From positions 62,001-126,000 of the forward strand of contig JAMNYO010000070.1 in assembly GCA_023622765.1 (NCBI GenBank): a stretch of DNA of 64,000 nt, written 5' to 3'. Source of the DNA: Bacteroidota bacterium (GTDB lineage: Bacteria > Bacteroidota > Bacteroidia > Bacteroidales > Dysgonomonadaceae). Each line of letters opens with the position of its first letter. Position 1 is the first letter of the stretch. Below, one piece after another: positions 1 to 9,635 of the stretch. The position numbers were made by a program, and so were the translations under genes. The notes beneath the pieces were generated by a model, which saw only the letters and a list, made by a program, of their open reading frames with translations, had not been told where the DNA came from and did not search any database.

Positions 1-1503
1 CCGATAACGGGAAATGAAACACGTCAGCCGTTAACGATTCATCCAGACGGCTCATTTTCAGCATCCATAACCGTGTATAGCCCAACGCAGATATTTCTTG
101 AGGGCCCTTATATTTTAATTATTCCCATTCGTGTTGCACCCGACCAAGAAACGAAGGTATGGGTAAACTTCCCGGAGATTTACCGTTCCGGCTCACGTTT
201 GTTGAAAGATGAACCGTCATATGGGAACAAGGCTTACTTCGCGGGCTATTTTGCCGCTTTAAACACCGATTTGAATAGCGTTTCGGATTTCAAATTCATG
301 CCACCACTTGATGATTTAACGGATTCAATCGCGGGGATGGATGCCAACGAGTATAAATCGTTTTTGCTAAAGGAGTTCGATAATTCGACAAAACGCGTTG
401 ACTGTCTCGACATTCAACCATTGGCAAAAAAAATACTCAAAGCCGAATTGGCAATTGCGCTTTACAGTAACATGGAGGAGATGGAGTCCCACTTAATGCA
501 GGCCTATATGAAAATGGAGGGTCTCTCGTATCAAGAGGCCAATAACACGTTTAAGCCACCCGTGAGACCCGCGGGTTTTTCCGACTATTGCCAACTTATC
601 CCTTACGATGATCCCGACATCATGCTCGTATCCAATTTTGGGAACCGTGTTAAATGGCTCGGGCTTTGCAGAGGAGATTCTCATGACCCGCTCGAAGTTC
701 CACGTTATTTAGCCACGCACGAAAACGTTTCGTCGGAAGACAAAGAGCTGCTGAAAGCCTTTATCTCGGCACAGGAAAAGCAGGAGGAGTTTAATGAAGC
801 CACGGCTATCAGTAACATGTACGGCAAATACAAAGAGTTGGTAAAGGAGTACATGCAAGAAAACACAGGGGTAGGGTTTCTTTCCAAAATATGGGATAAG
901 AATGCCTTTTTGCTACATTTACTTAAATCAATGCAAATGTCAAGCGTTTTACAAGACTTTAACCCGCTTACCAGTAAGCAAAAAGCAGAGTTAGCCACAA
1001 TGCCACCGTTGATTCAAGAAACTATGTTGAAAGAGAACGATGATTTGCTGGCAAAAATAGAGGAGAATAAAAAGAAAACGGGTTATACCGTTCTTGAGCC
1101 TCCCGCTCATGTAAACGAACAGCTATTCTTAGACTTGATCAAGCCTTTCAAGGGGAAAGTGATACTGGTGGATGTATGGTCCACCGGATGTATCTTTTGT
1201 CGTCTGGCACATACCAAGATGGACCCGATGAAAGCGCAATTTGCCTGTAAAGAGGTGCTGTTTCTCTACCTCGCGGGAGAAGATTCGCCCGAGAACACGT
1301 GGGAAAACATGATTACTGATATACCCGGTTCACATTATCGCTTAAGCCGAGCACAATGGGATTATCTTAGAAAAAGCCTTAACGTGAGGAGTATTCCTGC
1401 TTACTTAATTATAGATAGAGAGGGAAATCAAACTTACTACACCGAAGGTTTTCCTGGTGTAGATACCATGAAACGTGAATTAAATAAAGCGTTGAATAAA
1501 TGA
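1..1503 (+). CDS. TlpA-like thioredoxin-fold protein (5' end outside window)
   Basis: The reading frame is open from base 1, so the GTG at 73 is probably not the true start. The translated edge (frame 1) resembles the middle of the N-terminal domain of the two downstream paralogues, so the gene begins before the window. The C-terminal third is a thioredoxin-like domain: strand VILVDVWSTGC with a CxxC active site (CIFC, near codon 375 of the GTG-initiated frame), then a predicted cis-Pro region (SIPAYLIIDREG). The family comprises periplasmic thiol-disulfide oxidoreductases that follow a long helical domain in Bacteroidota. The CIFC dipeptide is unusual compared with CGPC or CxPC. It ends 24 bp before the next TlpA-like gene, so cotranscription is likely. 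The substrate is unknown. Confidence 0.75.
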   Translation, partial: PITGNETRQPLTIHPDGSFSASITVYSPTQIFLEGPYILIIPIRVAPDQETKVWVNFPEIYRSGSRLLKDEPSYGNKAYFAGYFAALNTDLNSVSDFKFMPPLDDLTDSIAGMDANEYKSFLLKEFDNSTKRVDCLDIQPLAKKILKAELAIALYSNMEEMESHLMQAYMKMEGLSYQEANNTFKPPVRPAGFSDYCQLIPYDDPDIMLVSNFGNRVKWLGLCRGDSHDPLEVPRYLATHENVSSEDKELLKAFISAQEKQEEFNEATAISNMYGKYKELVKEYMQENTGVGFLSKIWDKNAFLLHLLKSMQMSSVLQDFNPLTSKQKAELATMPPLIQETMLKENDDLLAKIEENKKKTGYTVLEPPAHVNEQLFLDLIKPFKGKVILVDVWSTGCIFCRLAHTKMDPMKAQFACKEVLFLYLAGEDSPENTWENMITDIPGSHYRLSRAQWDYLRKSLNVRSIPAYLIIDREGNQTYYTEGFPGVDTMKRELNKALNK

Positions 1504-1527
1504 TGATGAGCAAACAATCTGGAAACG

Positions 1528-3051
1528 ATGAAGCCAAAAACAGTCCTCACCCTTTTGCTGGTTGCCGTGGCGATTACCGGCTGCGACCGGAAACAGGTCA
1601 ACACGCCTCCCATGTTTGCAGGGGAGGAATTTGATCAGGGCGAAAAAGCGATTATCACCGGGAAGATAAGCAACCGCGATGTCTACCCACACGTGAGGTG
1701 GCTGGAAATAGAGCTACTCAATTTGAAAGGGAGCGAAACCACCCACTCATCGCCCATTACCGAGGATGGCATGTTCCACTTTGAAATTTACCCCATTACC
1801 ACCCGCGAAATATCGTTCGTCCCGGTGGAAGACCGCATCGTTATCGCCCCGGGCGACAGTTTGTATATTGAAAAGGATTTCAAAAACATCGCGCACACCG
1901 TTTTCGGGGGAACATGTGCCGAGCTGAACAAACAGATCAGCGCCTTCCGAAACCAATACCTGGGGCGATACACGCAATCGCGTGAACTGTCGTTTTTTGA
2001 TTTCAAGGTAGCCGCGAAAATGCAGTACGAAGAGACGTTGCAAAAACTTGCCGAGTTCCAGCAAGATCACAACACGTCGGACACGTTCAACAGGTGGGCG
2101 AAAAAGCAAGTGGCCTTGGATTATTACTACGCGTTGTTCGACTTCCCTTATTACAATGCCATTCGCGAAAAAAAGAAGCTGACGGGAAAAGAACGAGAAA
2201 TATATTACGATTTCGTGAAAGAATTTGAAAAAGAGGTGGATAATTCGATAATCATGGTAAGTAACCTTAAGGCAGTGAACGGGTTTTCGAAATACGTAAT
2301 TGAAGAAAATTATCCCGAATTTTACCTCAAAACAAGTGAAACTAAATTATACAACGTTCAACTACTGGACAAGATTCTTGAAAAATTAAAATCGAGTTCA
2401 ACAAACACCTATCTATCGCAATTTACCTTTGCAAGGTTTGTGAATGACTTGTATCTGCAAGTTCATGAAACGGATTGGATTGACAGCAACCGTGTAGTGA
2501 TAAATAAAATAATTATCGACCCGTTCTTGCGGACCACGCTTAATAACCAATACAATCAGATAAAAGCCTACAAGGTTAATCCAAAGATTCTTTCTGATGT
2601 GGTTTTAGGAAGAAATGTCACTGATTTGAACGGAAGCGGCTCGCTAATAACCGATTCTGCCAACATTGTGAAACATATTCTCGATTCTAATTCCGGTAAA
2701 GTGGTGTATATTGATATCAGCGCAACGTGGTGCGGACCGTGTATGAAGCAAATTCCTTATAGCAAAGCCCTACACGAAGAATTTGTTGATAAGCCTATCG
2801 TGTTTGTTTACCTGTGGTTAGACGGTAAAACCGAACGCGGGAAAAATATTATTGCAAGCCTCGATCTTCCCGGAATTCACATTGACCTTACTGATAAGGA
2901 GTGGCAAGATGTCATGAAACGCTTCAACGTGGAAGGGGTTCCGCACTTCTTGATTTTTGATAAAAAAGGCGTGATGGTAGATTATGGCAGACATTTACGT
3001 CCCGCTTTACCGGAAACGAAGGTGGCGATTGAGAAATTATTGGAGGAGTAA
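1528..3051 (+). CDS. TlpA-like thioredoxin lipoprotein, copy A
   Basis: This is a 507-residue protein with a lipoprotein signal: short basic N terminus, hydrophobic stretch, lipobox ITGC with Cys at about residue 19. An N-terminal beta-rich domain (about 40-120) and a helical middle (about 140-330) precede a thioredoxin domain whose active site is WCGPC (ATWCGPCMKQIPYSK, about residue 400). That CGPC is the classical redox motif, so it is probably an envelope disulfide reductase or isomerase. The first half is nearly identical to the next gene, and 84 bp (1870-1953) match it exactly, while the middle parts diverge. This points to recent duplication or gene conversion. The start was chosen at the ATG that gives the signal peptide. 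Confidence 0.85.
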   Translation: MKPKTVLTLLLVAVAITGCDRKQVNTPPMFAGEEFDQGEKAIITGKISNRDVYPHVRWLEIELLNLKGSETTHSSPITEDGMFHFEIYPITTREISFVPVEDRIVIAPGDSLYIEKDFKNIAHTVFGGTCAELNKQISAFRNQYLGRYTQSRELSFFDFKVAAKMQYEETLQKLAEFQQDHNTSDTFNRWAKKQVALDYYYALFDFPYYNAIREKKKLTGKEREIYYDFVKEFEKEVDNSIIMVSNLKAVNGFSKYVIEENYPEFYLKTSETKLYNVQLLDKILEKLKSSSTNTYLSQFTFARFVNDLYLQVHETDWIDSNRVVINKIIIDPFLRTTLNNQYNQIKAYKVNPKILSDVVLGRNVTDLNGSGSLITDSANIVKHILDSNSGKVVYIDISATWCGPCMKQIPYSKALHEEFVDKPIVFVYLWLDGKTERGKNIIASLDLPGIHIDLTDKEWQDVMKRFNVEGVPHFLIFDKKGVMVDYGRHLRPALPETKVAIEKLLEE

Positions 3052-3123
3052 AAAGTGGCTACTGTTTCAAAACAACCGCTACTTTAATAAATAGAGCGTA
3101 GAACAAATATAAAAAACAAAAAT

Positions 3124-4677
3124 ATGAAACTAAAAACATTACTAATCATTTTGTTAGTTGCCGTGGCGATTGCCGGCTGCAACCGGAAACAGGTCAATAC
3201 GCCTCCCATGTTTGCAGGGGAGGAATTTAATCAGGGAGAAAAAGCGATTATCACCGGGAAGATAAGCAACCGCGACGTCTACCCTCACGTTAGGTGGTTA
3301 GAGATTAAACTGCTCGATTTCGGGGGAAACGAAACGACCCACTTGTCGCCCATTACCGAGGATGGCATGTTCCGATTCGACATTTATCCCATTACCACCC
3401 GCGAAATATCGTTTGTCCCGGTGGAAGACCGTATCGTTATCGCCCCGGGCGACAGTTTATACATCGAAAAGGATTTCAAAAACATCGCGCACACCGTTTT
3501 CGGGGGAACATGTGCCGAGCTGAACAAACAGATCAGCGCCTTCCGAAACAAATACCTGGGGCGATACTCGCAACCGTATGAACTATCGTATATGGATTTC
3601 AAGGCAGCCGCGAAAAAGCAGTACGAAGAGACGTTGCACCAACTCGCCGCGTTTCAGCGTGAACACAACACGTCGAAAACGTTTAATACTTGGGCGAAAA
3701 AGCAGGTGGCCTTGGATTATTATATCGCGTTGTTCGATTTTCCCTTTCAACACTTCATCCGCACCAAAAAGGAATTGACGGGCAAGGAGTGGGAAATCTA
3801 TTACGGTTTCGTGAAAGAGTTTGAAAAAGAGATGGACAACTCGATGATGATGGCAAGTTATTTCGAGGTGATAAACAACTTTTGGAGATTTATACTAGAA
3901 GAGAATTTTCCTGACTATTTTAGAGAAGCAATGGAAGCAGCGTCCAGAAGAGAAATACCTGAAAATAGAGAAAAAATGTTGATAGATAGAGATGAGGAGT
4001 TGGAAAAATTAAGATCGAGTTCAACAAACGACTATTTGTCGCAATTTGCTGTTGCCAATTTTGTAAATGGCGTCTATCTCCAAGCCAACAGAAGCGACTG
4101 GATTGACAGTAATCGGACGATGATAAATAAAACGATTACCGACCCATTTCTGCGCACCACGCTCAATAACCGGTACAATCAGGTAAAAGCTTATAACACC
4201 AATCCGCGTGTTTATTCCGACGCGGTTTTAGGGAAAAACGCCATTGAATTGCACGGGAGCGGTTCGTTGATAACCGATTCTGCCAACGTGATGAAGCACA
4301 TTGTCGACTCCCATCCCGGGCAAGTGCTGTACGTGGATGTTTGGGCACCTTGGTGTAACGGCTGTGTTAGGGAAATGCCTTACAGCAAGAAACTTCAGGA
4401 CTATTTCGAGGGGAAACCCATCACGTTCGTTTACCTGTGCATGGGTGGCACGCCGGAAGCGCAACAAGAAGTCATCAACAAGTATGACCTCACGGGAATC
4501 CACCATTTTTTAAGCGACAAAGAGTGGCAAGACATCGTGAAGCGCTTTAACATGAAAAGCACCATCCCCTATTACCTGCTTTTCGACAAAAACGGCGTGA
4601 TGGTTAATTTTGGATTACATTTACGTCCCTCTATACCTGATACAAAGGTGGATATTGAGAAGCTGTTGGAGCAATGA
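3124..4677 (+). CDS. TlpA-like thioredoxin lipoprotein, copy B
   Basis: This is a 517-residue paralogue of the preceding gene with the same architecture: lipobox IAGC, N-terminal beta-rich domain, helical middle, C-terminal thioredoxin fold. Its active site reads WCNGC (APWCNGCVREMPYSK) instead of WCGPC, so it lacks the conserved proline of the CxPC redox site. The change would be expected to alter redox potential (inference). A 72-bp A/T-rich gap separates it from copy A. The permease gene follows 24 bp downstream, so lipoproteins and permease may form one transcript. The N-terminal domain is almost the same as in copy A, but residues about 235-290 differ strongly, so only part of the gene has been homogenised. 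Confidence 0.85.
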   Translation: MKLKTLLIILLVAVAIAGCNRKQVNTPPMFAGEEFNQGEKAIITGKISNRDVYPHVRWLEIKLLDFGGNETTHLSPITEDGMFRFDIYPITTREISFVPVEDRIVIAPGDSLYIEKDFKNIAHTVFGGTCAELNKQISAFRNKYLGRYSQPYELSYMDFKAAAKKQYEETLHQLAAFQREHNTSKTFNTWAKKQVALDYYIALFDFPFQHFIRTKKELTGKEWEIYYGFVKEFEKEMDNSMMMASYFEVINNFWRFILEENFPDYFREAMEAASRREIPENREKMLIDRDEELEKLRSSSTNDYLSQFAVANFVNGVYLQANRSDWIDSNRTMINKTITDPFLRTTLNNRYNQVKAYNTNPRVYSDAVLGKNAIELHGSGSLITDSANVMKHIVDSHPGQVLYVDVWAPWCNGCVREMPYSKKLQDYFEGKPITFVYLCMGGTPEAQQEVINKYDLTGIHHFLSDKEWQDIVKRFNMKSTIPYYLLFDKNGVMVNFGLHLRPSIPDTKVDIEKLLEQ

Positions 4678-4701
4678 CAATAAGCTAATCCTGTCGAAAC
4701 A

Positions 4702-7116
4702 ATGAAATTACTTGGTTTATCTTTTCGAACGTTATATAAATTCAGGTTGTACACGGCTGTCAACGTGCTTGGCTTGGCCATCAGCTTGGCGTGTGTCATT
4801 ATCATTGCCCGGTACGTTCATCAGGAAACCACGGTAAACAGTTTCGTCACTGACCTGAATCGGACGTTTATCATGACCGCTGAATTTCGAAACCGGGCTC
4901 CGGTTTTTAGCGGCTCATTAGACAGGAGTAATGATGTTAACTACCGCGATCCGCTGGACGATGCCTCGGTGGAGCGATTTTCACGTTTTAGACCTTATGA
5001 AAAAGACCGGGTAAGTGTAAATGACAACAACTTTAACGTTAAATCTATCGTGGTGGACAGCAACTTCCTGAAGATATTGCCCTTCCCCGTGCTGTTGGGT
5101 AGCGCCGACTTCAAGCAACCCAACGATGTAATCCTAACCGAACGTCTGGCTAAAAAAATGTTTGGCGATAATAATCCTGTCGGTGAAACGATAACCTACT
5201 CGTCCAATGAGCCGCTAACCATCATCGGGGTAGTCGGCATGCCCGCGTCAAAAACATCGTTCGATTTCGACCTGTTAATCCACGAGAAACTAACAAATTA
5301 CTGGATAATGGGAGAGCAAGAACTGGTTGTGTTGCATTCGGCCACCGACGCAATCAGGTTGAATCGAAAAAACGGTGATTTTATGCTCCGTGAATCGTCC
5401 ACCCAAGAAGTGCGTTATCAACTGTTCCCCTTTAAAGATTTTTATTTCGACAGGTCATGCACGCTGTATCAAGATGATAACCCCATCATGTTGCAGGGAA
5501 ACGCCGACACTGTAAAAGTATTATCGTTGGTCGCTTTCTTTATCTTGTTGGTGGGTGTTTTCAACTTCATCAATATTTACGTCGTGGTCACCATGCGTCG
5601 TGCCCATGAGTTTGGGGTTCGCAAGGTTTTCGGGGCGGGTTTGCGCCATATCTTCAACCAGATTTTCCTTGAAAACCTATTGATGGTTATCGTCGCCCTC
5701 TATTTCGCGTGGCTTTTTATCGAGATTATCGATGCCGCTCTTGTCGAGCGATTAGATTTTGTAGTACAGTCTAACTTAGGATTCGACCTCCTGTTATCCC
5801 TGTTCATTGCCCTGCTGTTGCCGGTTATCACCTCGCTTTACCCGTTTTTAAGGTATGCCTATTCCGCGCCCATTACATCATTGAGTTCGGTATACGTGGG
5901 CGGGGTGTCGTTGGTATCGCGCAAGCTGTTCTTGTTCCTGCAGTACACCATCACTTTCGGGTTACTGGTAGTCTCCCTATTCTTCATGAAGCAGCTTCGA
6001 TACATGCTCAACACCGACCCGGGATATAGTACCGAAAATGTTATCATGTGCAACATGGTACTTCAGCAAACTTCTTGGGATATTCTATCCGCTGAACTTC
6101 TTGAGCAAAGATGGCAAAGAGAGAAGGCAAATATAAAGCTTATCGAGCAAAAAATGAGTGAATCACCCCTGTTTCCCGCTTGGACGTATGGCGAAACGTT
6201 ATATAATAATCTCAGTACCATGCCGATGAGGCGGGCAGACGAAGATGATTACATAGAAGTCGGGCTCTTTATATCGACTCCCGAATACATGAACATGTTT
6301 GACTTTGAGCTGAAGGAGGGCCGTTTGTGGGATTCTACCGATGTGTTTAATCAATACAAGTGTATCATCAACGAATCGGCAAAAAAACAGTTCAACATAC
6401 AAGACATTCATTCCGTGCAGTTGCAACCCGAAAGGAGATTGTGGTTTTCGAACAGGTATGACAATGACGGGAATCCGCCGTATGAAATCGTGGGGGTCAT
6501 TAAAGATTTTAACACCGGGCATTTATCGAAAGCAACCATGCCCATATTGTTCGTTTTCATAGAAAGCGGAAGTCCTTATAACAACGTGTTGATGGCTCGC
6601 TTTATTCCCGGGAAACAGGAAGAGGCTGTTGCTTACCTTCAGGAGTTGTACAAGGAAATAAATGGCGATGCTGAGTTCACGTACACGTTTATGGAAGACG
6701 AGATAGCCGCGCTGTACGCGGAAGACAAGCGTGTAAGCCGTGTTTACACTACCTTCTCGTTTATTGCCATCTTCATCTCCTGCCTCGGACTGTTTGCCCT
6801 TTCGCTTTTCGACATTCGTCAGCGGTACCGCGAAATCGCCTTGCGGAAAGTAAACGGTGCCAAGAGAAGGGATATCATGCGGCTGTTGCTGAAGAAATAC
6901 GCCTACCTGCTTGGCGCGTCGTTCGCGGTTTCCATTCCGGTCACCTACTGGGTGATTAACCGGTACATGGAAGATTTCGCGCACCGGACGGCCATCTCGT
7001 GGTGGCTCTTCACGATATCGGCCATCGTGGTAACCGCCGTGTCGCTGCTCACGTTAACATGGCAGGTACGGCGGGCGACGAAGATAAACCCGGCGAGCGC
7101 GATGCAAGCGGAGTAA
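4702..7116 (+). CDS. FtsX/MacB-type ABC transporter permease
   Basis: This 804-residue protein has the duplicated layout of Bacteroidota MacB/FtsX permeases. A first transmembrane helix (about 15-38) is followed by a periplasmic MacB_PCD-like domain and then three helices (about 268-385). A second unit repeats this, with a helix at about 405-430, a periplasmic domain and three helices near the C terminus (about 675-790). Cytoplasmic coupling motifs occur after the second helix of each unit: HEFGVRKVFGA and YREIALRKVNGA. Such permeases work with a separate ATPase for export or mechanotransmission, not import. The partner ATPase is encoded 190 bp downstream. No HlyD-type adaptor or TolC is seen in the window. 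Cargo is unknown. The thioredoxin lipoproteins upstream could act on the same substrate (inference). Confidence 0.85.
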   Translation: MKLLGLSFRTLYKFRLYTAVNVLGLAISLACVIIIARYVHQETTVNSFVTDLNRTFIMTAEFRNRAPVFSGSLDRSNDVNYRDPLDDASVERFSRFRPYEKDRVSVNDNNFNVKSIVVDSNFLKILPFPVLLGSADFKQPNDVILTERLAKKMFGDNNPVGETITYSSNEPLTIIGVVGMPASKTSFDFDLLIHEKLTNYWIMGEQELVVLHSATDAIRLNRKNGDFMLRESSTQEVRYQLFPFKDFYFDRSCTLYQDDNPIMLQGNADTVKVLSLVAFFILLVGVFNFINIYVVVTMRRAHEFGVRKVFGAGLRHIFNQIFLENLLMVIVALYFAWLFIEIIDAALVERLDFVVQSNLGFDLLLSLFIALLLPVITSLYPFLRYAYSAPITSLSSVYVGGVSLVSRKLFLFLQYTITFGLLVVSLFFMKQLRYMLNTDPGYSTENVIMCNMVLQQTSWDILSAELLEQRWQREKANIKLIEQKMSESPLFPAWTYGETLYNNLSTMPMRRADEDDYIEVGLFISTPEYMNMFDFELKEGRLWDSTDVFNQYKCIINESAKKQFNIQDIHSVQLQPERRLWFSNRYDNDGNPPYEIVGVIKDFNTGHLSKATMPILFVFIESGSPYNNVLMARFIPGKQEEAVAYLQELYKEINGDAEFTYTFMEDEIAALYAEDKRVSRVYTTFSFIAIFISCLGLFALSLFDIRQRYREIALRKVNGAKRRDIMRLLLKKYAYLLGASFAVSIPVTYWVINRYMEDFAHRTAISWWLFTISAIVVTAVSLLTLTWQVRRATKINPASAMQAE

Positions 7117-7191
7117 ATTTAAATAAAAGCGTTCTTTTATAACTATAACAACAAAATGTTTCCGGGGAAAGTGACAAAAACAGGGAATAGT

Positions 7192-7209
7192 TTCCTTATA
7201 TGCAAGGAA
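7192..7209 (+). terminator. Small hairpin in gap between permease and ATPase genes
   Basis: TTCCTT (7192-7197) pairs with AAGGAA (7204-7209) around a 6-base loop and is followed by a T-rich stretch (GTTTGTCTTTTT). The stem is short and A/T-rich, so it could be a weak terminator or attenuator between the permease and its ATPase. The remaining sequence of this 190-bp gap is A/T-rich without a clear TAnnTTTG box. Confidence 0.3.
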
Positions 7210-7306
7210 GGTTTGTCTTTTTATTCAGTGAGTGAAACGTAAAATAAATATATTAATAAACCTAAAGTCTTGACGATTGAAGTTATGGCTTTAAAATGTT
7301 GAAAAA

Positions 7307-7981
7307 ATGATCAAAACAGAAAAATTGCAGAAGATCTTCCGGACGGAAGAGGTGGAAACGTGGGCGTTGTCCGACGTGAGTATCGAAATTAAAGAGGGCG
7401 AATTTGTCGCCATCATGGGACCATCGGGTTGCGGGAAAACCACGCTGCTCAATATCCTGGGCTTGTTAGACAATCCCACGTCGGGGCAGTACTACCTCAA
7501 CGGTACCGATGTTTCCAAGTTTACCGAAAACAAACGGACCGACTTGCGTAAAGGGGTTATCGGGTTCGTGTTCCAAAGCTTCAACCTCATCGAGGAGTTG
7601 ACCGTGTACGAAAACATCGAGCTGCCGCTTCTCTATATGCGGATCCCGGCCGCTGAGCGCAAACGGCGCGTGAAAGAGGCGATGAACCGGATGGCTATCT
7701 CGCACCGCGAGAAGCATTTCCCGCAACAGCTATCGGGCGGGCAGCAACAACGCGTAGCTATAGCGCGTGCCGTAGTGGCCAACCCGAAGCTTATTCTCGC
7801 CGACGAGCCCACGGGAAACCTCGACAGCAGCAACGGTGCCGAGGTAATGGGGTTGTTATCGGAATTGCACAAGGAGGGGAGTACCATCGTGATGGTTACG
7901 CACAGCCAGCACGACGCCGGGTATGCCGACAGAATCATCAACCTGTTTGATGGTAAAGTGGTGCCGGAGGTGGTGTTGTAA
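7307..7981 (+). CDS. ABC transporter ATP-binding protein (LolD/MacB class)
   Basis: This 224-residue ATPase carries all nucleotide-binding elements in order: Walker A GPSGCGKTT (38-46), Q-loop in FVFQSFNLIEELTVYEN (about 86), signature LSGGQQQRVAIARA (about 137), Walker B LILADEPTGNLD (about 158-169) and H-loop MVTHS. The GNLD ending and Q-loop context are typical of the LolD/MacB/FtsE exporter class. It most probably energises the permease encoded just upstream. It is convergent with the mltF-like gene, with 18 bp between stop codons. Confidence 0.9.
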   Translation: MIKTEKLQKIFRTEEVETWALSDVSIEIKEGEFVAIMGPSGCGKTTLLNILGLLDNPTSGQYYLNGTDVSKFTENKRTDLRKGVIGFVFQSFNLIEELTVYENIELPLLYMRIPAAERKRRVKEAMNRMAISHREKHFPQQLSGGQQQRVAIARAVVANPKLILADEPTGNLDSSNGAEVMGLLSELHKEGSTIVMVTHSQHDAGYADRIINLFDGKVVPEVVL

Positions 7982-7999
7982 TCGTATCTCGAGACGCTT

Positions 8000-9382
8000 C
8001 TACTCCTTTACCTTTTCTTTGTAGGCGTTCCAGCGGTCGATCACGTCGCGCACGTAGCGTACCGTTTCGTCGCCACGGAAGTAGCCGCTTTTGCTGACCG
8101 GGTCGGTGTAGTACTGCTCCAGCCGCTTTAGCTGGATGTACTTCTCCACGTGGCCTTCCCATAGGGAGTCGTCGTCCCCGTACTTCCGGGCCAGTGCCCG
8201 GGCATCCATCACGTGGCCTATACCGCCGTTGTAGGCGGCCAGTGCCATCTTTAGTCGCTCTTCCCGGGATTCAACGGAGCGAAAGTTGTTGAGCAGCTTA
8301 CGGAGGTACTCCGCCCCCACGCGGATATTCTCTGCTGGGTTGGTTAGCGCATCGGTTTCCAAGCCGAGTGAGGCGGCGGTGCCGGGCATCAGTCCCATCA
8401 GGCCGATGGCCCCCGCCCACGAGACTCCTTCGGGGTTGAAGTGCGACTCTTGGTAGGAGACCGAGGCTAACAGACGCCAATCGATGTTGAACTGCTCACC
8501 AAACTGCTTAAAGTAGATGTCGTAGGGGGAGATAACCCCCGGTGCCAGAAGCGAGTGAAAGGGTACCCGATCGGTGGGATCGTACCCTTTCGCTTCTTCG
8601 AAATAGCGTTTCATCACGCTCACGAAAACGGGTTTGGTCGTGGTGTCTTGAAACCAGAGATCAAGCGAATCGGCCAACTGGGGCGTGTCTTTCCGCACCG
8701 CCCATGATGAACGCTGGTCGAAACTAAGTTGCAGGTGGACGTCCAGGTTTTGGAAGTAGGTTTGGTTGAGGCGAGCCAGATCGTCGTCGGCCACGGTGTA
8801 CTCGATGCTCCCGTCCGAGACCCCCCGGATCAGGTCCTCCACCGCGGTGGTATCGTTCTCGATGACATCGAGGAGGATACCACCACCCAACTCCCTGTTT
8901 AGGTTGGTGAGTCGCTCGTGATAGTGAGAGCCGGCGAGGAGGGTCACCCGCTGTCCGATGAGCTGGGTGACGTCGGTCACCATCGATTCGGTCGGCTTCA
9001 CCCGTTGGACGAGCACTTGGTGGGCCACCTGCTTTAACCCGCTGTAGATTACCGATTCTTTGAGCGTGTTCGTCATCGGGAGGCCGTACGCGATCACGTC
9101 GCCTTTCCCCTCGTGCAGCATGCGAAGCATCGCCGGAACGTTATCCGCGGCTTTCACGTGTGGTACCAACCCGTGGTGCTGGCAGAAATCCCGTATAATA
9201 TCGTAGTGGTACCCCATGGGTTGGTCGCGGTAGATAAAGTAGGAGGTGGAGCTGTTGAGGGTGATGACCCGCAACGTGTCGCCCTGGAGTATCTCCGGGA
9301 AATCGTGACCTTGACCCTTCCCGGAACAGCCACTGGCAAGGCAGGCGACGAGTAGGAGAAGCAAGCCCGCTATTCTTTTCAT
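8000..9382 (-). CDS. mltF: MltF-like membrane-bound lytic murein transglycosylase
   Basis: This is a 460-residue lipoprotein: signal with lipobox LASGC (Cys19). Residues about 35-265 form a periplasmic solute-binding (SBP_bac_3) domain. Residues about 285-435 form an SLT lytic transglycosylase domain with the catalytic-Glu motif SYQESHF (Glu312), followed by GLMGLMPGTA and the AYNGGIGHV motif. This two-domain order defines MltF, which cleaves peptidoglycan to 1,6-anhydromuropeptides, with the SBP-like domain acting as a regulator. It faces a divergent gene across 253 bp that contain no recognised feature apart from A/T-rich sequence with repeated TTACGTTTTA motifs near 9574-9600. Confidence 0.9.
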   Translation of the reverse strand: MKRIAGLLLLLVACLASGCSGKGQGHDFPEILQGDTLRVITLNSSTSYFIYRDQPMGYHYDIIRDFCQHHGLVPHVKAADNVPAMLRMLHEGKGDVIAYGLPMTNTLKESVIYSGLKQVAHQVLVQRVKPTESMVTDVTQLIGQRVTLLAGSHYHERLTNLNRELGGGILLDVIENDTTAVEDLIRGVSDGSIEYTVADDDLARLNQTYFQNLDVHLQLSFDQRSSWAVRKDTPQLADSLDLWFQDTTTKPVFVSVMKRYFEEAKGYDPTDRVPFHSLLAPGVISPYDIYFKQFGEQFNIDWRLLASVSYQESHFNPEGVSWAGAIGLMGLMPGTAASLGLETDALTNPAENIRVGAEYLRKLLNNFRSVESREERLKMALAAYNGGIGHVMDARALARKYGDDDSLWEGHVEKYIQLKRLEQYYTDPVSKSGYFRGDETVRYVRDVIDRWNAYKEKVKE

Positions 9383-9635
9383 GTCAATCAGCTGTTTAAT
9401 CCGCGTAAAGGTAGTAAAAAAGGATATATATCACGCTGCATTTTTGATTGTTGATTTGCGTAATTTAAATAAAATGAGTATTTTGGGTACGAATTGCCAT
9501 TGAAGTTCGTCGTTGGGTTTACCCTTGCCTTTTGCTGTTAACTGTTACCATCGTTTTGCGCTTACGTGCTGCCGTTACGTTTTAGCATTACGTTTTACCC
9601 TTAAGTTTAACCGTTTTAGTTTACCATAAAATTCG

